Shown piece after piece: positions 1 to 8,360 of a stretch of 64,000 nt of DNA. The first letter of the stretch is position 1. Each line of letters begins with the position of its first letter. A model generated the notes under the pieces. It did not search any database, had not been told where the DNA came from, and saw only the letters and a program-made list of their open reading frames with translations. The stretch spans positions 2,634,657-2,698,656 of the forward strand of contig NZ_LN913006.1 in the NCBI RefSeq assembly GCF_001487165.1, given 5' to 3'. A program made the position numbers and the translations under genes. The stretch is from Blautia massiliensis (ex Durand et al. 2017). Its GTDB lineage: Bacteria > Bacillota > Clostridia > Lachnospirales > Lachnospiraceae.

Positions 1-154
1 AAATCGTTTGTCAAGTACTTTTTTCAACTTTTTTCAAACTCTTTTTTGATGAATCTCTGTCTCGCTGACAGCTTGTTTACTTTATCACATCCACAAGCGT
101 TTGTCAACAAGTTTTTTCATTTTTTTGAAAAATTTATTTTTTTCAAAAAAATAA

Positions 155-242
155 CGGAGAAGGAGGGATTTGAACCCTCGCGCCGCGTTAGCGACCTATA
201 CCCTTAGCAGGGGCACCTCTTCGGCCTCTTGAGTACTTCTCC
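155..242 (-). tRNA. tRNA-Ser (anticodon GCT)
   Basis: On the minus strand an 88-nt cloverleaf can be drawn. The seven-base acceptor stem GGAGAAG pairs with CTTCTCC, followed by discriminator G. There is a long variable arm typical of serine tRNAs, a T-arm containing GGTTCAAATCC, and an anticodon loop CTGCTAA with anticodon GCT at 206-208. CCA is not encoded. It would read AGC and AGT codons. Confidence 0.96.
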
Positions 243-558
243 AGACTCCGAACTTATAATTTCTTATTAAATTGGAGTGCATTTCTTCTGTGTTTTCATC
301 CGAAACGCATGGTTAATTATATCCGAAAGATATAAGTTTTGTCAACACCTTTTTTTCATTTTTTTACATTAATTTTATTTTAGCGCGATTGACCAATCAT
401 ATTATCCCCTTAGACAGGTGGCTACGCACGACACGCTGTCCGTGTGGACAGCGCAGGGGAAGTCCATCTCAGAATTCCGAAGTCCGAGGGCTTCCCTGCC
501 CCCACCCTCTTGGGCACGGAACAAGCGCTACATCTTCGATATATAATGCGACTGACTT

Positions 559-635
559 TTATTATGGAATCTTATGCCAAGCTAATTACTGTCTGAGCCG
601 ATATTATTCCGGAACGTTGTGCCGAGCTGATTCTT
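559..635. repeat. Two imperfect direct repeats, period 45 bp
   Basis: Copies at about 559-590 and 604-635 share TTATT..GGAA..TT.TGCC.AGCT.ATT with scattered substitutions. They may be an eroded duplication; function unknown. Confidence 0.5.
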
Positions 636-740
636 AGATACAACATTCCTCCTGAACAATTTCTATATGACACTCTACTGCCATGCATCATTGAATACTA
701 TCTCGAACTGTTCACTTTCCGCAACCGGCCTGTGTGCACA

Positions 741-941
741 GCCGAGGAGCTGGCATATGGGCGGGGCGCTCTGCAGGAGGTGTGACAACTACTTAGGCTC
801 TGGAAGGTGGCGTTGTTTTTCAAAAGTTCGCTGTCTGAGCGCAGCGAGTTCGGACTTTTGGAAAACGCTTTTAGCCACCTTTCAGAGTCTTAGTAGTTTC
901 CACCGACGAAGCCTGTCCCGCCCATATGCCAGCTCCTCGGC
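741..941. repeat. Long near-perfect hairpin (about 200 bp)
   Basis: The outer arms 741-765 and 917-941 are perfect 25-bp inverted repeats. Inner arms 787-811 and 874-898 match with three differences. Further pairing (CAAAAGT against its complement) continues inward to an apical segment around 832-850 containing GAGCGCAGCGAGTT. No coding frame uses it. A second element of the same design lies at 48458-48639. It could be a MITE-like element or a structured RNA. Confidence 0.85.
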
Positions 942-972
942 GTCCGTCAAACCACGAAATCCGGCAACACCC

Positions 973-1003
973 AAAGAAAAGAGGCCGCACATGCAGCCTC
1001 TTA
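973..1003 (-). terminator. Terminator of the sulfur assimilation operon
   Basis: On the minus strand AGAGGCTGC-atgt-GCGGCCTCT forms a stem followed by TTTTCTTT, shortly after the cysN stop codon. Confidence 0.8.
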
Positions 1004-1038
1004 CACACATAACTATAGAAACTATAAGTAACCCAACA

Positions 1039-2724
1039 TCAGATCATCCAGAAATTATCCGTGCAGACAATCCTCCTGTAAGTCTCAAACTTAAACCACT
1101 TATTATGAAACTCCGACTTATTATCAGCAGCCTCAAACTCCCTCAAAAACATCTGATAATCATCATTACTGCGGATCTCCAGGGCAAAACCTCTCTCATC
1201 CACAACAGGAAGCCCCATAAACACATACTCATCCAGCGGAATAATATCCTGCACCCTCTTATCACGGATCAGAACAGCCGCGCTATCCTCCAGAGAAACA
1301 ATATCAAAATAGCCCGGATACTCAAAGCTGTCACCCTCAACAGGCACCACATCCCCTACATGATAAGTCTTAACCTCTTTATCCGCCTTGGAAAGCAGCG
1401 CATTCTCAAGGTTAAAATAAAACTCCTCAAAAACATAACCGCCAACCTTCACATCATCCTTCTGGAAATAAGGCTTCTCCCCCTCAGTATCAACCGATTC
1501 CACAACACCACATGCAGAAGTCATATGACTCACACGGTCAATCAGGATCAGCTCACCAAGAGTCTTATTCCTCTTAAACTCATCCAGCACAACCTTATCA
1601 GAAAGACCGATTTTGCAAAGAGCGATCTCATTCTTCTCGATCGTATCCGCATGCAGATGCTCCCCGGTATTTACATCCGTCTTAAACTCAATACTCTTAA
1701 CCACACCTGCGATCTTCTTGGTACCAAGCTTCACAAGATACTCCTTGCCCACTTCAAGCCTGGAATCATCCATCCATAGAAGCGTAGCCTCAAAGCCCTT
1801 TGCAACAGGGATCTCATTATTATTGGTAAGAACACATCCACGGCTTACATCCACCTCTTTATCCAGCTGAATCGTAACAGCCTGGCCGGCAACAGCCTCC
1901 TCACGATCGTCACTGCCCACCAGGATCGTCTTAACAGCCGCTGTCTCGTTGCTTGGGAGCGTTGTGATGATATCGCCTACATGAACCCGGCCACTCTCGA
2001 TCTGACCCTGGAAACCGCGAAATTCATGGTTTGGACGAGAAACACGCTGAACAGGCAGATAAAACTCGCTGACATTCTCAGCCTCTGAAACATCCACAGT
2101 CTCAAGATGCTCCAGAAGAGCTTTCCCCGTATACCAGGGCATATTCGGAGACTTCTTCGTTACGTTATCACCCTCTGTAGCACTGACAGGAATGATCACA
2201 ACATCCTGAAGCCCCAGAGTCTCAGAAAGCTCATTGATATCCTTTACGATTTCATTAAAACGGCTCTCACTGTAATCAACAAGATCCATCTTGTTAACAG
2301 CAAATACAAAATGATGGATACCCATCAGAGCGCAGATACGTGCATGACGCCTTGTCTGGACCAGAACCCCCTGCTTCGCATCCACAAGAATAATGGAAAG
2401 CTGAGCAAAGGAAGCTCCAACCGCCATGTTCCTTGTATACTCCTCATGTCCGGGAGTATCCGCAACGATAAAGCTTCTTTTATCGGTTGTAAAATAACGA
2501 TACGCAACATCAATGGTGATTCCCTGCTCACGTTCTGCCATCAGGCCATCCAGAAGAAGAGAATAATCAATGGCACCACCTCTGGAACCTACCTTGCTGT
2601 CCAGAAGAAGGGCTTTTTCCTGGTCCGCATATAAAAGCTTGGAATCATAAAGAATATGACCGATCAGTGTAGATTTTCCATCATCTACACTTCCGCAAGT
2701 GATAAATTTCAGTAATCCGCTCAT
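1039..2724 (-). CDS. cysN: Sulfate adenylyltransferase subunit 1 (GTPase, CysN)
   Basis: This is the GTP-hydrolysing subunit that drives ATP + sulfate to APS with CysD. The EF-Tu-like G domain shows GSVDDGKST (residues 11-19), DTPGHEEY (89-96) and NKMD (144-147), followed by the beta-barrel domains. The start at 2724 lies one base after the cysD stop and has GAGAGGGG upstream; an upstream in-frame start inside cysD is less likely. The protein is 561 residues, longer than the roughly 475 of E. coli CysN. The last 130 or so residues are not an APS kinase, because no second P-loop is present, and I do not recognise them. It is the last gene of the operon. Confidence 0.92.
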   Translation of the reverse strand: MSGLLKFITCGSVDDGKSTLIGHILYDSKLLYADQEKALLLDSKVGSRGGAIDYSLLLDGLMAEREQGITIDVAYRYFTTDKRSFIVADTPGHEEYTRNMAVGASFAQLSIILVDAKQGVLVQTRRHARICALMGIHHFVFAVNKMDLVDYSESRFNEIVKDINELSETLGLQDVVIIPVSATEGDNVTKKSPNMPWYTGKALLEHLETVDVSEAENVSEFYLPVQRVSRPNHEFRGFQGQIESGRVHVGDIITTLPSNETAAVKTILVGSDDREEAVAGQAVTIQLDKEVDVSRGCVLTNNNEIPVAKGFEATLLWMDDSRLEVGKEYLVKLGTKKIAGVVKSIEFKTDVNTGEHLHADTIEKNEIALCKIGLSDKVVLDEFKRNKTLGELILIDRVSHMTSACGVVESVDTEGEKPYFQKDDVKVGGYVFEEFYFNLENALLSKADKEVKTYHVGDVVPVEGDSFEYPGYFDIVSLEDSAAVLIRDKRVQDIIPLDEYVFMGLPVVDERGFALEIRSNDDYQMFLREFEAADNKSEFHNKWFKFETYRRIVCTDNFWMI

Positions 2725-2725
2725 C

Positions 2726-3628
2726 CTAGAAGTACCCCTCTCTCTTTCTTTTTTCCATACTTGCAGCTCCGCCGTCGGAATCAATAACACGTGTGGTTCT
2801 CTCAGATTCCACAGAGCTTAAGGTCTCGTCAATGATCTCGTCCAGTGTCTCCGCATCAGACTCGATACCGCCTGTCAGAGGATAGCATCCGAGAGTACGG
2901 AAACGGACCTTTTTCATCTGCGGCTCCTCCCCCGGGTTCAGGCGCATTCTGTCGTCATCCACCATGATAATGTTGCCGTCTCTGTATACAACCGGACGCT
3001 CTTTTGCAAAATAAAGAGGAACGATCGGGATATTTTCTCTCTTAATATACTGCCAGATATCCGTCTCAGTCCAGTTGGAAATCGGGAAAACACGGATGCT
3101 TTCGCCTTTATTGATCTCCGTATTATAAAGCTTCCACATCTCCGGACGCTGGTTCTTCGGATCCCAGGCCTGTTCTGCATTACGGAAGGAGAAGATACGC
3201 TCTTTTGCACGGCTTTTCTCCTCGTCACGACGACCGCCGCCAAAAGCAGCTGTGAAACCATATTTCTTAAGAGCCTGCTTCAGTGCTTGCGTTTTCATGA
3301 TATCTGTGTATGCGGAGCCGCTGTCAAAAGGATTGATACCCTGCTTCACACCATCCTGATTAATGTACTCAAGCATTTCGATTCCCAGATCCTTCGCGGT
3401 TTTGTCACGAAACTCGATCATCTCTTTAAATTTCCATGTTGTATTTACGTGAAGAAACGGAAATGGCGGTTTCTCCGGATAAAAAGCCTTCATTGCAAGA
3501 TGAAGCATTACAGAACTGTCTTTTCCTATAGAATAAAGCATTACCGGCTTCTCGCACTCTGCTGCAACTTCACGGATGATATAAATTGCCTCTGCTTCCA
3601 GCTCATCCAAATGTGATAATCCACTCAT
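2726..3628 (-). CDS. cysD: Sulfate adenylyltransferase subunit 2 (CysD)
   Basis: CysD is the catalytic subunit making adenosine 5'-phosphosulfate from ATP and sulfate. The PP-loop SIGKDSSV is at residues 33-40, and the length (300 aa) is normal for the family. AGGAGG sits directly against a first ATG at 3640, so the second ATG at 3628, about 12 nt away, is preferred. It is followed after one base by cysN. No cysC-type APS kinase or cysH-type reductase is next to it. The APS is therefore probably reduced directly by the upstream AprAB-type enzyme (inference). Confidence 0.93.
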   Translation of the reverse strand: MSGLSHLDELEAEAIYIIREVAAECEKPVMLYSIGKDSSVMLHLAMKAFYPEKPPFPFLHVNTTWKFKEMIEFRDKTAKDLGIEMLEYINQDGVKQGINPFDSGSAYTDIMKTQALKQALKKYGFTAAFGGGRRDEEKSRAKERIFSFRNAEQAWDPKNQRPEMWKLYNTEINKGESIRVFPISNWTETDIWQYIKRENIPIVPLYFAKERPVVYRDGNIIMVDDDRMRLNPGEEPQMKKVRFRTLGCYPLTGGIESDAETLDEIIDETLSSVESERTTRVIDSDGGAASMEKRKREGYF

Positions 3629-3684
3629 ATCTGATCTCATCCTCCTGTTCCGGCCGCCAGAACCGGCAGCACTTATCTTCTGGT

Positions 3685-3996
3685 CTAATATTTATTCGAA
3701 TTCCGTCGATCCACATCGATCACGGATGTAGAACCGTCCGTTTTTGTAATGATCCAATGAAGGATATCCCCTTCGCTTTTTACATTCATGATACTTCCGT
3801 TCCCGCCGATATCCGCACCAAGGAAAAAGTCGATGGCACCGGCTTTACATTCCTTTACACAGGAAACACAGCCCCAGCAATTTTTCGGATATTTCATCAC
3901 GGCTTTTTTGTCTTCCATGACAATCAGGGTTCCCGGACATACTTCACTGCATTTTCTGCAGCCAACACATTTTTTCTGATCAATTCGTATGCTCAT
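3685..3996 (-). CDS. aprB: APS reductase beta subunit-like ferredoxin (AprB type)
   Basis: This small 103-aa protein has two 4Fe-4S binding sets: C10, C13, C16, C20 and C40, C43, C46, C50. In the AprB family the clusters carry electrons to the FAD of AprA for reduction of APS to sulfite and AMP. AGGAGG lies six bases before the start, and the gene overlaps the end of aprA by 17 nt, as expected for a coupled pair. The C-terminal 45 residues lack cysteines and resemble the AprB tail only loosely. No Qmo-type membrane partner is nearby, so the electron donor is unknown. Confidence 0.82.
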   Translation of the reverse strand: MSIRIDQKKCVGCRKCSEVCPGTLIVMEDKKAVMKYPKNCWGCVSCVKECKAGAIDFFLGADIGGNGSIMNVKSEGDILHWIITKTDGSTSVIDVDRRNSNKY

Positions 3997-5692
3997 ATGT
4001 GTCCTCCTTTACAATGTCGCGAAAAATCATCCTGATCTCGCCGTTTTCCAGTTTCGAATTTACATATTTATAAAATTTCTCATCTGTTTCCGGATGATCC
4101 AGATTTTCGTTAAAAGAATGCCATCTGGTCTCTTTGCGGTTTTTCAGATGAGCGATCAGTGAACGGCACACAATGAGACGCTCACGAAGTTCGTATGCAA
4201 ACATCAGCTCATGCATATCTGCTGCCGCTGTTTTTTCGGCAAGAGCCTGAAGCTGAAGGATTTTTTCATCTGCAAGAGCAAGCTGCTTCTCATTAAACTG
4301 ATAATTAGAAGCAATTCCTCCCGCATATTCATCCATGACTTTCTGCATAGCCTCTTCCAGCTCTTCCACGGAAAATGCCGGTGCGTCTTCATTTCGGAAC
4401 TTTTCGTACTGAGAAAGAATTTCCCCTTCCTGAACCTTAATCTCTGTCTCAGTCTGAATATCTGCTTCCTTCAGAGTTCCGGCCTTAAACTGTTTCACCA
4501 TATCCAATGCTGCAAGCTTTCCTTCTGCAAGAGCTCCTGTTACATATTTCTGCGGACATCCACCTGCAACATCACCTGCTGCATACAGCCCCTTTACCGT
4601 GGTTTCACGGCCTGTATTTACCCAGTAGCCGCTGGCTGTATGACCGCCTACGATATACGGCTCTGTTCCCTGGATCTCCACATCCTGCTCGCTGGGACTC
4701 TTTCCGCTTTCGATCCATTTCAGAGTCTGGCTCGGTGCCATGTTGAGATAAGCCTTCAGAAGATCCTCATCCTGTTCCTTCGTAATCCCTGTAGTCTTCA
4801 GGTAACACGGGCCGTGGCCAAGCTGATTTTCCCGAACTGTTCCGTAAACTCTCTCGCTTGTGGTCAGTCCGTATTTTGTCTCATAGATCTCGCCAGCTGC
4901 ATTGATCTGTTTTGCGCCGACACCCTGTGCGATGGTTCCCGTAGGAGCAATGGTATCCTTGCAGCGAAGTGCGATAAAACGCATCTCAAAGGACGTCATC
5001 TCCGCACCTGCCAGGATTCCCATTGCATATCCGGCACCTGTGTTAAACGGCGGATACCACATCTTATGTCTGGAAAATCCCGGATTGTTCGGCTTATAAA
5101 GTCCGGCCGCTCCGCCTGTTGCAGCAAGAACTGCCTTTGCCCGGATAATGTATGCGGTTTCTTCCATAATAGAGAAACCAACCGCTCCGTAAACCTGTCC
5201 GTCTTTTACAAGAAGGTCTGTGATATTTACATAATTCAGAACGTCTACGTTCTCAGCTTTATGAACTGCATCAGCAAGAAGTGGTTTAAAATTTTCACCG
5301 TTGATCTTGATGTTACGGTTTCCTCTGGCTACATAATCGCCATTTTCATCCTTCAGGATCACAAGTCCAAGTTTTTCCATTTTTGCGGTAACTTCGTTGA
5401 AGTTCTCCGCTGCTGTAAGAAGAAGGTCCTGTCTTACGATCCCGGCGGCATCCTTTGTTGCATAATCTACATAATCCTGCGGCTTGCGGCCTTTTACAAT
5501 GTAGGCATTGATTGCATTAACACCTGCTGCCAGACAGCCGCTTCGTCTGATATTTGCTTTTTCTGCGATCAGTACCCTGCCGGCTTTCTGTTCTGAGAGA
5601 ACCAGCGCCGCATAGCAGCCTGCGGTACCTCCGCCTATGATCAGCACATCTGTTGTAATTTCCTTTGTGTTTAATCTGTTTTTCATACTCAT
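3980..5692 (-). CDS. aprA: APS reductase alpha subunit-like flavoprotein (AprA type)
   Basis: This is a flavoprotein of the fumarate reductase/AprA superfamily. An FAD-binding GGGTAG is at residues 20-25, preceded by hydrophobic VLII, and an AATGG motif follows in the middle region. Placed between aprB and the sulfur-carrier genes and upstream of cysDN, it is best read as the catalytic subunit reducing APS to sulfite. At 570 residues it is shorter than classical dissimilatory AprA. The ATG at 5692 overlaps the TGA of the upstream metalloprotease gene; a GTG one codon earlier is possible. An alternative is another FAD-dependent oxidoreductase, but the context argues for APS. Confidence 0.8.
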   Translation of the reverse strand: MSMKNRLNTKEITTDVLIIGGGTAGCYAALVLSEQKAGRVLIAEKANIRRSGCLAAGVNAINAYIVKGRKPQDYVDYATKDAAGIVRQDLLLTAAENFNEVTAKMEKLGLVILKDENGDYVARGNRNIKINGENFKPLLADAVHKAENVDVLNYVNITDLLVKDGQVYGAVGFSIMEETAYIIRAKAVLAATGGAAGLYKPNNPGFSRHKMWYPPFNTGAGYAMGILAGAEMTSFEMRFIALRCKDTIAPTGTIAQGVGAKQINAAGEIYETKYGLTTSERVYGTVRENQLGHGPCYLKTTGITKEQDEDLLKAYLNMAPSQTLKWIESGKSPSEQDVEIQGTEPYIVGGHTASGYWVNTGRETTVKGLYAAGDVAGGCPQKYVTGALAEGKLAALDMVKQFKAGTLKEADIQTETEIKVQEGEILSQYEKFRNEDAPAFSVEELEEAMQKVMDEYAGGIASNYQFNEKQLALADEKILQLQALAEKTAAADMHELMFAYELRERLIVCRSLIAHLKNRKETRWHSFNENLDHPETDEKFYKYVNSKLENGEIRMIFRDIVKEDTYEHTN

Positions 5693-6108
5693 CACTCTGT
5701 TATCTGAAGCTCATGTACAGTTACATTTTTCTCTTTATCTACGCCAAAAGCCTTCAACACCGGATTTTCTGCATCCATAAGGGAGAGGATCAGATATTCT
5801 ATGTTCGGGTCAAATGCAAGTCGTTTATCTTCTTCGGAAGGCCTTGACGGAGACTCCGGATGAGAATGAAAGTTTCCGATCATCTGATATCCGTTCTGAC
5901 GGATATCCTTGATCGCGCTCAGCTGTTCCTTCGGGTCCATGGAAAAGTGTTCGTTGCTTTCATCGATATTTGTCAGCAGATACACCTTCTCGATGGTTTT
6001 TACATCGTCCTCAATGGTCCCGCCCAGAAGGCCGCAGGACTCATTGGGAAGTCCCTTTCTGCAGTGGTCTAATATTTTTTCGTAATCTTCTTTTTTTAAT
6101 TTCAGCAT
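5692..6108 (-). CDS. hcyD: JAMM/MPN+ metalloprotease for sulfur carrier (HcyD/Mec type)
   Basis: This 138-aa zinc protease has the full JAMM signature: E23 in NESCGLLGG and H81, H83, S91, D94 in HSHPESPSRPSEED. In Mycobacterium (Mec) and Wolinella (HcyD) such enzymes trim residues from the end of a ubiquitin-like sulfur carrier or release the sulfurated product. Here the neighbouring carrier ends in GGG-Thr-Arg, which needs trimming to expose a terminal glycine. GGAGG is eight bases before the start. The gene lies between hcyF and aprA. Confidence 0.85.
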   Translation of the reverse strand: MLKLKKEDYEKILDHCRKGLPNESCGLLGGTIEDDVKTIEKVYLLTNIDESNEHFSMDPKEQLSAIKDIRQNGYQMIGNFHSHPESPSRPSEEDKRLAFDPNIEYLILSLMDAENPVLKAFGVDKEKNVTVHELQITE

Positions 6109-6190
6109 TTCGTGGCCTCCAATGGGTTTCTATACTTATTTACAGTATCTGCACCAGCAGACACCTTTTCGTTTCTGTGATCAGTGTTTA

Positions 6191-6997
6191 TTAATGCTTC
6201 AGCTCACACACAGCCTGCTCATAATCGATCAGTTCTGTGATCGTCGGATCATCGCCGCATACCGGGCAATGATGATTCTTCGGAAGCTTCACGGTACGGA
6301 ATGTCATCTTCAGCGCATCGTAGGTAAGAAGTCTTCCTGTAAGAAGATCACCCTGTCCGATGATGTACTTGATGGCTTCCATTGCCTGAAGGCTTCCGAT
6401 CACGCCGCCCATGGCTCCGATCACGCCAGCCTGCTTACAGGTCGGTACGGCGTCCTTTGGTGGCGGGCTCTGGAATGCACATCTGTAGCATGGTCCCTGT
6501 CCCGGGACGTAGGTCATCAGCTGTCCCTGGAAACGGATGATACCTGCATGTGAAAAAGGTTTCTCAGCCATTACACAGGCATCGTTGATCAGGAATTTTG
6601 CAGGGAAGTTGTCTGTTCCATCCAGAATGAAATCGTAATCTTTGATCAGATCCATGATATTGCTGGAATCCACAAACGTGTGATATGTATTTACGGTAAC
6701 GTCCGGGTTGATGGCTCTCATGGTCTCAGCCGCAGACTCTACTTTCAGTTTGCCAACATCTGCAGTTGTGTGGATGACCTGTCTCTGAAGATTGGAAAGA
6801 TCTACCTCATCTGCATCTACGATTCCGATGGTTCCCACACCTGCTGCTGCAAGGTAAAGGGCTGCCGGTGCTCCAAGTCCGCCGGCTCCGATGATAAGAA
6901 CCTTGGCATTCAGAAGCTTTTTCTGGCCTTTTACTCCAACCTCTTTCAGGATGATGTGGCGGGAGTAACGCTCAAGCTGCTCATTTGTAAAAGCCAT
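6191..6997 (-). CDS. hcyF: ThiF/MoeB/HcyF-type E1-like adenylyltransferase
   Basis: This enzyme activates the C-terminal glycine of a sulfur carrier with ATP so that it can be converted to a thiocarboxylate. The nucleotide-binding GAGGLGAP is at 37-44, DGTDN at 126-130, zinc cysteines at C170, C173, C244 and C247, and a candidate catalytic cysteine at C187 (PTCKQAG). The length (268 aa) fits the family. The start overlaps the hcyS stop (TAATG) and has GGAGG upstream. Since no other thiF is visible in this window, it might also activate ThiS (inference). Confidence 0.88.
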   Translation of the reverse strand: MAFTNEQLERYSRHIILKEVGVKGQKKLLNAKVLIIGAGGLGAPAALYLAAAGVGTIGIVDADEVDLSNLQRQVIHTTADVGKLKVESAAETMRAINPDVTVNTYHTFVDSSNIMDLIKDYDFILDGTDNFPAKFLINDACVMAEKPFSHAGIIRFQGQLMTYVPGQGPCYRCAFQSPPPKDAVPTCKQAGVIGAMGGVIGSLQAMEAIKYIIGQGDLLTGRLLTYDALKMTFRTVKLPKNHHCPVCGDDPTITELIDYEQAVCELKH

Positions 6998-7206
6998 TAT
7001 CTTGTGCCTCCTCCCATGTAGTACAGGAATTCAACAACGTCGCCGTCTTTTACAACTGTGTTCGGAACGTCTTCTTTGCTGATGAATTCATCGTTAATGG
7101 TTACGGTTACATACTCAGGACTTTCGATATCCTCTTTCTCAATAAGCTCTGTAAGCTTCAGTCCGTCTTCGTACTCTTTTTTATTTCCTGCAACTGTGAT
7201 TGTCAT
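6997..7206 (-). CDS. hcyS: Ubiquitin-like sulfur carrier protein (HcyS/ThiS family)
   Basis: This 69-residue beta-grasp protein is of the ThiS/MoaD/CysO family. The conserved tail is FLYYMGGG followed by Thr-Arg, so the diglycine is not terminal. That is the pro-form expected if the JAMM protease encoded two genes downstream removes the cap. As in the Wolinella HcyS pathway, the thiocarboxylate would carry sulfur to O-acetylhomoserine. An AGGAGA site precedes the start. It sits between a TusA-like gene and hcyF. Confidence 0.86.
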   Translation of the reverse strand: MTITVAGNKKEYEDGLKLTELIEKEDIESPEYVTVTINDEFISKEDVPNTVVKDGDVVEFLYYMGGGTR

Positions 7207-7218
7207 TTCTCTGTTCTC

Positions 7219-7464
7219 CTATTCTTCAACTTTTCTTACGATCAGTGTATAAGTTCCGTCTTCATTATCTTCAAGTTTCAGGATCTGATGTCCTTCTTCT
7301 TTTACGCTTCTCGGTACATTCTGTACCGGCTCGCCATCGTTCATTTTGATCGCCAGGATCTGTCCGTCGTCCAGTTCCTCAAGTGCTACTTTTGCTTTTA
7401 CAAAAGTTACCGGGCAAACTACATCGGTAATATCTACTGTATCATCAATCTTAATATCAGCCAT
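7219..7464 (-). CDS. TusA/SirA-like sulfur carrier protein
   Basis: This 81-aa protein has the TusA family active-site motif Cys-Pro (VVCPVTFVKAK, C17). TusA-like proteins carry persulfide sulfur between enzymes. It overlaps the end of the sulfite reductase gene by eight bases and precedes hcyS, so it may hand reduced sulfur from the reductase to the carrier (inference). AAGGAG is present upstream. The exact partner cannot be told from sequence. Confidence 0.85.
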   Translation of the reverse strand: MADIKIDDTVDITDVVCPVTFVKAKVALEELDDGQILAIKMNDGEPVQNVPRSVKEEGHQILKLEDNEDGTYTLIVRKVEE

Positions 7465-8320
7465 TGTATGCTCCTTTCAAAACTTCCTGAAGTTTTTCAG
7501 CGCCTACCCGGTCGATGGTAAATTTAAAACGCTCTCCCGGATTTGCATGATCATCAAAAAACTGGATCGCTGCATCGGTCACTCTGAAAAGCTGCTCCTC
7601 AGAGGTGATCAGCGGAAGGAATTCCTGTCCCTTGCTGATGTGATTTCCAAACGTTCCGCCAAAGGAAACGATATATGCTTCGTTTACATCCCATGCATCC
7701 ACCGGACAGGATTTCGCACATCTGCCGCAGTAGTTGCATTTCTCTGTGTCGATCACCAGCTTGTCCTCCTCAAAGGAGATGGCGTTTTCTCTGCAGGCCT
7801 TTTCGCAGACACCACAGTGGATACATGCGTCCTCTTTCCAGCTGACCTGAGCTGCTCCCTTGATTCCTACATCATTCTCCTCTGCCTTCAGACAGTTGTT
7901 CTGACATCCGGTAACACCGAATTTAAATTTATGAGGAAGCTCTCTTCCGAAATATCTTTCATTTAATTTCACTGCAATGTCATAGCTGTTGATATTTCCG
8001 CTTGGACAGACAGCGTTGCCCTGGCAGGCTGTAACTGTACGGACTCTCGGTCCGCAGACACCAGGCTTGCATCCGCCTTTTGCAAGATCATCCTTTACAT
8101 CATCAATATCATCTAATTTAATGAACGGGATCTCAACTCCCTGTCTGGAAGTAAGATGTACATATCCGTCACCGTATTTCTCAGCTACCTCTGCGATCTT
8201 CTTAAGGTTTTCTGCGGTAAGTGTACCGCCTACACAGGCAAGACGAAGAGAAAAATTATTTTTCTGCTTCTGTCTCATGAAACCACCTTTTTTTAATGTA
8301 GCGTAATCTACTTTTGCCAT
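7457..8320 (-). CDS. Small siroheme sulfite reductase with two ferredoxin clusters
   Basis: This 287-aa single-chain sulfite reductase has siroheme-4Fe4S ligand cysteines C99 and C105 (C-x5-C) and C139 and C143 (C-x3-C). An inserted ferredoxin domain carries C166, C169, C172, C176 and C195, C198, C201, C205. It corresponds to the compact anaerobic type seen in clostridia and methanogens, about half the size of E. coli CysI. It should reduce sulfite to sulfide by six electrons from ferredoxin-like donors. GGAGAG precedes the start. The operon context makes an assimilatory role likely. Confidence 0.87.
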   Translation of the reverse strand: MAKVDYATLKKGGFMRQKQKNNFSLRLACVGGTLTAENLKKIAEVAEKYGDGYVHLTSRQGVEIPFIKLDDIDDVKDDLAKGGCKPGVCGPRVRTVTACQGNAVCPSGNINSYDIAVKLNERYFGRELPHKFKFGVTGCQNNCLKAEENDVGIKGAAQVSWKEDACIHCGVCEKACRENAISFEEDKLVIDTEKCNYCGRCAKSCPVDAWDVNEAYIVSFGGTFGNHISKGQEFLPLITSEEQLFRVTDAAIQFFDDHANPGERFKFTIDRVGAEKLQEVLKGAYNG

Positions 8321-8360
8321 AACGAACTCTCCATTTCTCTGCTGGTGCAGCTCTTAGATT

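Larger units (their letters stand above)
243..972. other. Gene-free stretch with repeats and a long hairpin
   Basis: No convincing gene is seen between the tRNA and the end of the sulfur operon. Short open frames here have no ribosome binding site or recognisable domain. The stretch holds a perfect small hairpin (CGCTGTCC-gtgt-GGACAGCG, about 437-456), an imperfect inverted repeat around 456-505, a 45-bp-period imperfect direct repeat (559-635) and the long hairpin at 741-941. Confidence 0.6.

Noticed and set aside
1039-1450. CysNC-type fusion with APS kinase
   Set aside because: The C-terminal extension has no second P-loop and does not resemble APS kinase.
667-1779. Long plus-strand open frame across the start of the window
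   Set aside because: It lies antisense to cysN and runs through the long hairpin; no domain or ribosome binding site is seen.
4211-5596. 461-codon plus-strand frame
   Set aside because: It is antisense to the AprA-type gene, which has a clear FAD-binding motif and operon context.
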